8,001 nucleotides of DNA, from contig PXDR01000351.1 in the NCBI GenBank assembly GCA_003566335.1, forward strand, positions 1-8,001, read 5' to 3'. Below are positions 4,723 to 8,001 of the stretch, piece by piece; position 1 is the stretch's first letter, and each line of letters starts with the position of its first letter. A program made the translations under genes and the position numbers. The notes under the pieces are model-generated. The model did no database searches and was not told the DNA's origin. It was given only the letters and a program-made list of their open reading frames with translations. The stretch comes from Cyanobacteria bacterium T3Sed10_344R1. GTDB taxonomy: Bacteria > Cyanobacteriota > Cyanobacteriia > Phormidesmidales > Phormidesmidaceae.

Positions 4723-6444
4723 TCGAAATTGCTGGGCATAGAAGCGGGCATAGCGGCCTTCTTTAGCTAAGAGTTCACCATGATTGCCCGATTCAATCAC
4801 TTGACCTTGCTCTAATACCAAAATTCGATCGGCTCCGCGCACTGTGGTGAGGCGGTGAGCGATGACGAAGACGGTGCGATCGCACATTAAGCGATCGAGG
4901 GCTTCTTGCACGAGGGTTTCGGATTCTGAGTCGAGGGCAGAGGTGGCTTCATCTAGGATCAGGATTTTCGGGTCAAGCAGCACGGCCCGAGCGATTGCCA
5001 GGCGCTGGCGCTGACCGCCAGAGAGATTCGCGCCCCGTTCGCCCACCCAGGTGTGATAACCCTGGGAAAATTTGCTGATGAAGTCGTGGGCGTTGGCAAC
5101 TTGGGCGGCGGCAACCACGGCATCTAGGTCGAAGTCTTTGCGACCAAAGGCAATGTTCTGGGCAATGGTGCCGGAGAACAGCACGGTTTCTTGGGGCACG
5201 ATACCAATTTGCTGGCGCAGGCTGCGCAGGCTAAGGTCGCGGATATCGTAGCCATCGACCAAGATTTGTCCTTGGTCTGGGTCGTAGAAGCGGGGCAATA
5301 AATTGACCAGGGTGGTTTTGCCTGCGCCGGACGCGCCGACGAGGGCGATCGCTTCTCCGGGCATGACCCGGAGGTTGAGCTGTTTAAGGACGGGCTCTTC
5401 GGGGTTGTAGCCAAAGGTGACGTTGCGGTATTCCACCTTGCCGGAAATGGGGGGGAGGGTGATGGCGTTGTCGCGCTCTTCGACGATGGGCTTGACTTCC
5501 ATCAATTCAAAGATGCGATCGACGGAGGCTTCCCCTTCTTTGAACTGGCTGTAGTTGTCGGTGAGGTGAACAACCGGGTCAATCAGCATCAGGGCGGCAG
5601 CGATGTAGCTGCCAAATTGTTCGGCGGTGATGTTGTCGATGGAAATCTGCCAACTGCCGACTAAGAAAATCAGCAGCACCACGAAGGCATAGAGTAGCCC
5701 CACCACGGGATACTGGACGGCCCGCAGCCAGGCGGCGGAATAGCGGGCTTGGCGGTTGCGTTCAGCTTCAACGCTGAAGCGTTCGACTTCGTAGTCTTCG
5801 GCGGCAAAGGCGCGCACTAGACGAATGCCGCTAAACACTTCGGTCAGCAGGGAGGATAGATCAGACACTAAGTTCTGGCTGCGGCGAGAGAACACCAGCA
5901 TCCGTTCGCCAAACCAGCCAGCGAGTCCCCCGAGTAGGGGAACGAGCACGAGAGCAGCTAACGTCAACTGCCAGTTCAGGAACAGCATGTAGGTCAGTAC
6001 CGCCACAAGCTGCAAGATTGAGGGCAGAAAGTCGTGGAAAAACTTGTTGACGACTTCGCCAATCCGGTCAATGTCTTCGGTTAGGCGGTAGGTAAGATCT
6101 CCGGTTTGCGATCGCTCGAAAAAGCCTAGGCTGAGGCGCTGTAAGTGGGCATAGACCTGACGTCGGAGTCGATAGGCGACCGTGAGAGACGCTTTTGCCA
6201 TCAGCGAATCTTGACCGTACTGCCCCCCTTTGTGGATGAAAAACCCCAGCATGATCAGCACCATCAGCTGAGCCAAAGCCCACACTTCGCCCTGCACCAG
6301 TAAGGTCAGCATTCGGCCAACCAACCAAGCCAAAATTGGCCAAAAGGAGACGAAAATCAGGGTGCAAACGAAAGCTTGCGCAATGGTGACCCACTGCTGC
6401 TTAACGTAAGGGGCAAGTTGCCGATAGCGGGATTGCTGCTGCAA
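4717..6444 (-). CDS. ABC exporter half-transporter (MsbA/multidrug type, permease-ATPase fusion)
   Basis: A full-length 575-residue type IV ABC exporter subunit. The membrane domain spans about 15-300 with six hydrophobic segments, near 20-45, 55-72, 138-158, 160-177, 245-265 and 275-295. The ATPase domain follows: A-loop Tyr346, Walker A GASGAGKTT (370-378), Q-loop Gln418, signature LSGGQ (474-478), Walker B ILILDE (494-499), D-loop SALD and H-loop His530. All catalytic residues are intact. It should work as a homodimer or pair with another half-transporter in the inner or thylakoid membrane, exporting lipid, drug or polysaccharide precursor; the substrate cannot be told. The frame opens only five codons before the chosen TTG (6444), and no ATG or GTG occurs before the first helix, so TTG is the best start, with no clear Shine-Dalgarno. 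It is divergent from rdgB; the rhodanese follows 112 bp downstream. Confidence 0.95.
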   Translation of the reverse strand: MQQQSRYRQLAPYVKQQWVTIAQAFVCTLIFVSFWPILAWLVGRMLTLLVQGEVWALAQLMVLIMLGFFIHKGGQYGQDSLMAKASLTVAYRLRRQVYAHLQRLSLGFFERSQTGDLTYRLTEDIDRIGEVVNKFFHDFLPSILQLVAVLTYMLFLNWQLTLAALVLVPLLGGLAGWFGERMLVFSRRSQNLVSDLSSLLTEVFSGIRLVRAFAAEDYEVERFSVEAERNRQARYSAAWLRAVQYPVVGLLYAFVVLLIFLVGSWQISIDNITAEQFGSYIAAALMLIDPVVHLTDNYSQFKEGEASVDRIFELMEVKPIVEERDNAITLPPISGKVEYRNVTFGYNPEEPVLKQLNLRVMPGEAIALVGASGAGKTTLVNLLPRFYDPDQGQILVDGYDIRDLSLRSLRQQIGIVPQETVLFSGTIAQNIAFGRKDFDLDAVVAAAQVANAHDFISKFSQGYHTWVGERGANLSGGQRQRLAIARAVLLDPKILILDEATSALDSESETLVQEALDRLMCDRTVFVIAHRLTTVRGADRILVLEQGQVIESGNHGELLAKEGRYARFYAQQFRQ

Positions 6445-6494
6445 GGGGGAAACCGGGGCTTAGGGGGCAAAGGTCAGGGGAGCGGTGGGATACT

Positions 6495-6502
6495 GCGATC
6501 GC
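6495..6502. repeat. HIP1 octamer GCGATCGC (one of seven)
   Basis: This copy is the only one outside a gene. The others begin at 2848, 4876, 5345, 6108, 7023 and 7905, all inside coding regions. Seven in 8 kb is far above chance for an 8-mer and is the highly iterated palindrome typical of many cyanobacterial genomes. Confidence 0.95.
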
Positions 6503-6515
6503 AGCTTCCTGTCAC

Positions 6516-6530
6516 CAGTCTGCAAGACTG
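6516..6530. repeat. Inverted repeat CAGTCT-GCA-AGACTG
   Basis: Perfect six-base arms with a three-base centre, flanked on both sides by GTCAC. It lies between the exporter start and the mini-ORF, 72 bp upstream of the exporter's TTG. It could be a regulator site or a short hairpin in the exporter leader. Confidence 0.4.
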
Positions 6531-6546
6531 TCACAAGGGAATCTAT

Positions 6547-6585
6547 ATGAGCGTAAATAAACCGAACGTAAATAGACCTAAATGA
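6547..6585 (+). CDS. Possible 12-residue mini-ORF (MSVNKPNVNRPK)
   Basis: ATG at 6547 is preceded by AAGGGA at 6535-6540 with six-base spacing, and the frame closes at TGA 6583-6585. The peptide repeats VN[KR]P because the DNA is a tandem 15-bp repeat (13 of 15 bases identical between units). It could be a leader peptide or simply a repeat that happens to be open. It ends 250 bp before rdgB, and no attenuator-like stem with a U run follows. Low confidence. Confidence 0.2.
   Translation: MSVNKPNVNRPK
6552..6581 (+). repeat. Tandem 15-bp direct repeat
   Basis: CGTAAATAAACCGAA is followed directly by CGTAAATAGACCTAA, with 13 of 15 positions identical. The spacing is about 1.5 helical turns, so a pair of bound proteins would sit on opposite faces. 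It lies beside the weak -10 candidate for the ABC exporter. Confidence 0.6.
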
Positions 6586-6610
6586 ATCCCTGAGTCAGTA
6601 TGAATATCAC

Positions 6611-6631
6611 GTCTACGCTATCAGCATAGAC
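6611..6631. repeat. 21-nt hairpin-forming inverted repeat
   Basis: GTCTA pairs with TAGAC and, inside one C/A mismatch, GCT pairs with AGC around the loop ATC. It is the most regular stem in this intergenic region. No U run follows on either strand, so it is not a standard terminator. Confidence 0.4.
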
Positions 6632-6836
6632 AGTCCTGGGACAGTTCTGGCGGCGGCTCGACTGGTCGCCCTAACGACTCGGTAGTGGGCCTCAGCTCAA
6701 CTGAGACCTAGCGCGGATTCCCTGGATTTAAGGTTAAGCAGCGGTCACGCAGCAGCTCGCTAGCTGTTTCGCTGTAATCAGTTGACCAACGGTAAAGCAA
6801 GTACAGATCAAGCACAGACGGATAAGGTAAGACGTG

Positions 6837-7400
6837 ATGAAAACGGTGGTGGTGGCAACGGGAAATCCGGGCAAGCTGAGCGAAATGCAGGGCTATTTGC
6901 AGGGGTTAGATTGGCAACTGACCCTGAAGCCGCCAGAAATTGACGTGGAAGAAACGGGGCAAACTTTTTTAGAAAATGCCCGTCTCAAGGCTAGCCAAGT
7001 TGCCCAGGCGACTCAATCCTGGGCGATCGCAGATGATTCTGGCTTGGCCGTTGACGCCCTCAACGGGGCTCCAGGACTGTATTCAGCCCGCTACGGCAGT
7101 TCCGATGCTGATCGCATCGCTCGGGTGCTGAGGGAGTTGGGGGAGACCTCTCAACGCTCGGCCCAATTTATCTGTGCCCTAGCCTTGGCCCAACCAGACG
7201 GCACCATTGCCCTAGAAACCGAAGGGATTTGTCCGGGGGAAATCCTCATGGCTCCCCGAGGTGACGCTGGGTTTGGCTACGACCCGATTTTCTATCTGCC
7301 CACCCACGGCAAAACCTTTGCCGAAATGACCCCAGCAGAAAAGGAACGCTATAGCCATCGTGGCATTGCTTTTGAACAACTGCTGCCCAAGTTGCGATGA
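6837..7400 (+). CDS. rdgB: RdgB/HAM1 non-canonical purine NTP pyrophosphatase (XTP/dITP diphosphatase)
   Basis: This house-cleaning enzyme hydrolyses dITP, ITP and XTP to the monophosphate and pyrophosphate in the cytosol, keeping deaminated purines out of nucleic acids. The 187 residues carry all Ham1 landmarks: the phosphate-binding ATGNPGKL (7-14), FLENARLKA (44-52), ADDSGL (65-70) with the paired Asp residues, PGLYSARYG (79-87), GFGYDPIF (145-152) and SHRG (173-176). Length is normal for the family. Two starts compete: GTG at 6834 and ATG at 6837. ATG is preferred because it gives the usual short MK-hydrophobic opening and lies eight bases after AAGGT. Nothing suggests an operon partner: the exporter is divergent and cofG convergent. 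It is intact and has normal composition. Confidence 0.97.
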   Translation: MKTVVVATGNPGKLSEMQGYLQGLDWQLTLKPPEIDVEETGQTFLENARLKASQVAQATQSWAIADDSGLAVDALNGAPGLYSARYGSSDADRIARVLRELGETSQRSAQFICALALAQPDGTIALETEGICPGEILMAPRGDAGFGYDPIFYLPTHGKTFAEMTPAEKERYSHRGIAFEQLLPKLR

Positions 7401-7420
7401 TGCGTAGCATCGGCTTCGCC
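7399..7420. repeat. Adjacent small hairpins at the rdgB end
   Basis: GATGC-GTA-GCATC (7399-7411) overlaps the rdgB stop codon and is followed by GGC-TTC-GCC (7412-7420). The pair looks like a fragment of a dispersed palindromic repeat or a poor terminator without a U run. The rest of the 71-bp convergent gap to cofG holds nothing else clear. Confidence 0.35.
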
Positions 7421-7471
7421 AACGCCTCCCCGGTTCTAACCCTTGCCCTAACGCCAGCTTCGTTAAGGCCA

Positions 7472-8001
7472 TCAGCCCCCAATCAATCCAGCCCTGGGCA
7501 AGTCGAACTTGGCAACTTGCTGCTGCAGCCGAGGCGAAAGCCAATCAATATAGTGGGGATAAATCGGCAATCGGGGCTGGAGCTGCCAACCATAGGGGGC
7601 TAGCTCCTGACGTAACCCTTGACTTGTCGGGTGAGGATAGTCCGGGTTGACTTCATCTTTTGGACTTAGCCCACCTAGATCCCGCGCCCCGGCAGTCAAG
7701 CAGTGGGCAATCTCCTGAGCATTGGGCAGTAGATTGGGCGGAATTTGCAGAGTGATGTCTGCGGGCAGATGCTCCCGCGCAATCTGAATCACTTGGCGCA
7801 ACCGCTGGGGCGAAAACGGCGGCGCAGGTTGGGCCTGGGTTTGTCCCGGTTGGTGGGGCTGCAGGATCACTTCTTGAATGTGTCCCCACTGGGTATGGAG
7901 AGCTGCGATCGCATCTAAGCTATCTCGCCAATCCGCCACGGTTTCTCCCAGGCCCAGCAGTAGCCCCGTTGTAAATGGAATCTTCAGCTCACCGGCCCAC
8001 T
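7472..8001 (-). CDS. cofG: FO synthase subunit CofG (7,8-didemethyl-8-hydroxy-5-deazariboflavin synthase), N-terminus outside window
   Basis: The C-terminal 175 residues of the radical-SAM protein CofG; the frame runs off the right edge, so the N-terminal CX3CX2C iron-sulfur motif is not visible. Recognisable segments are KIPFTTGLLLGLGET, the DSLDAIAALH and HIQEVILQPH stretch, and RDLGGLSPKDEVNPDYPHP, the family's LGG-SP...VNP motif, with the terminal WLSPRL...AGLIGG. A GTG at 7939 is internal, not the start, since conserved CofG sequence lies upstream of it. With CofH, the enzyme converts the tyrosine-derived intermediate and a ribityl pyrimidine into FO, the deazaflavin core of F420; in cyanobacteria FO serves as an antenna chromophore of some photolyases. 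cofH is not in the window. The gene converges on rdgB with a 71-bp gap. Confidence 0.93.
   Translation of the reverse strand, partial: WAGELKIPFTTGLLLGLGETVADWRDSLDAIAALHTQWGHIQEVILQPHQPGQTQAQPAPPFSPQRLRQVIQIAREHLPADITLQIPPNLLPNAQEIAHCLTAGARDLGGLSPKDEVNPDYPHPTSQGLRQELAPYGWQLQPRLPIYPHYIDWLSPRLQQQVAKFDLPRAGLIGG

Larger units (their letters stand above)
6445..6836. other. Divergent intergenic region, hairpin-rich, no ordinary gene
   Basis: A 390-bp gap between the divergently transcribed ABC exporter and rdgB. It must hold both promoters, but none is clear. A minus-strand TTTACG / 19 bases / TATAGA (6542-6572) is a weak candidate for the exporter; a plus-strand TTGACC at 6782 lacks a good -10. 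Small inverted repeats occur at 6516-6530, 6611-6631, 6633-6642, 6691-6705 and 6753-6766. A tandem 15-bp repeat lies at 6552-6581. I find no tRNA or recognised RNA family. Confidence 0.5.

Noticed and set aside
6068..6394. Minus-strand 108-codon ORF inside the ABC exporter
   Set aside because: It is a frame shadow of the exporter membrane domain; no independent start signal or recognisable domain.
6782..6810. Sigma70 promoter for rdgB (TTGACC with AGATCA)
   Set aside because: The -10 match is too poor to claim; only the -35-like box is visible.
7212..7544. Minus-strand ORF running from the rdgB end into the cofG end
   Set aside because: Antisense to rdgB; the real minus-strand gene here is cofG in another frame, ending at 7472.
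7937..7939. GTG as the start of cofG
   Set aside because: Conserved CofG sequence (PFTTGLLLGLGET) continues in frame upstream to the window edge, so this is an internal valine.
1..8001. CRISPR array, tRNA/rRNA, insertion sequence or phage genes
   Set aside because: No regularly spaced repeats, no tRNA-like cloverleaf seen, no transposase or integrase motif in any frame; the window looks like stable chromosomal backbone.

Overview
This 8 kb window is cyanobacterial chromosomal DNA. Seven copies of the palindromic octamer GCGATCGC (HIP1, the hallmark over-represented repeat of many cyanobacterial genomes) lie in it, where chance predicts about 0.1. Several genes belong to families largely confined to cyanobacteria: two phycobiliprotein-fold proteins, two V4R-domain proteins and a deazaflavin (FO) synthase subunit. 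By eye the DNA is moderately GC-rich. I cannot name the genus; a filamentous Leptolyngbya-like lineage is only a guess.

Region 1-3237 (all minus strand, so transcribed from 3237 towards 1) is a compact five-gene operon: V4R protein A, a small linker-like protein carrying two copies of an FF-x4-W-[DE]-G peptide, a phycobiliprotein-fold protein without its bilin cysteine, V4R protein B, and a Ser/Thr protein kinase that runs off the left edge. Order and content recall the Synechocystis PCC 6803 slr0144-slr0152 cluster (the 'Pap', photosystem II assembly proficiency, operon, ending in the kinase gene spkG). Here, however, the kinase directly follows the second V4R gene, with no ferredoxin or TPR-protein genes between. 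Region 3238-3685 is a non-coding leader with no convincing promoter.

Region 3686-4604 (minus) holds a second phycobiliprotein-fold paralogue, also without the bilin cysteine, preceded by a single-domain rhodanese. Two palindromes lie between the two genes. Region 4717-6444 (minus) encodes a full-length half-size ABC exporter that starts with TTG.

Region 6445-6833 separates divergent genes. It is rich in small inverted repeats and carries a tandem 15-bp repeat inside a 12-codon mini-ORF. Region 6837-7400 (plus) encodes the house-cleaning nucleotide pyrophosphatase RdgB/HAM1. Convergent to it, 7472-8001 (minus) is the C-terminal part of cofG, for the radical-SAM FO synthase subunit that makes the deazaflavin used, for example, as photolyase antenna.

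The most interesting element is the V4R / linker / phycobilisome-like / V4R / kinase operon together with its detached paralogue. It looks like a light-harvesting-derived assembly or regulatory module in which the phycobilin-type fold is kept but classical bilin attachment is lost.
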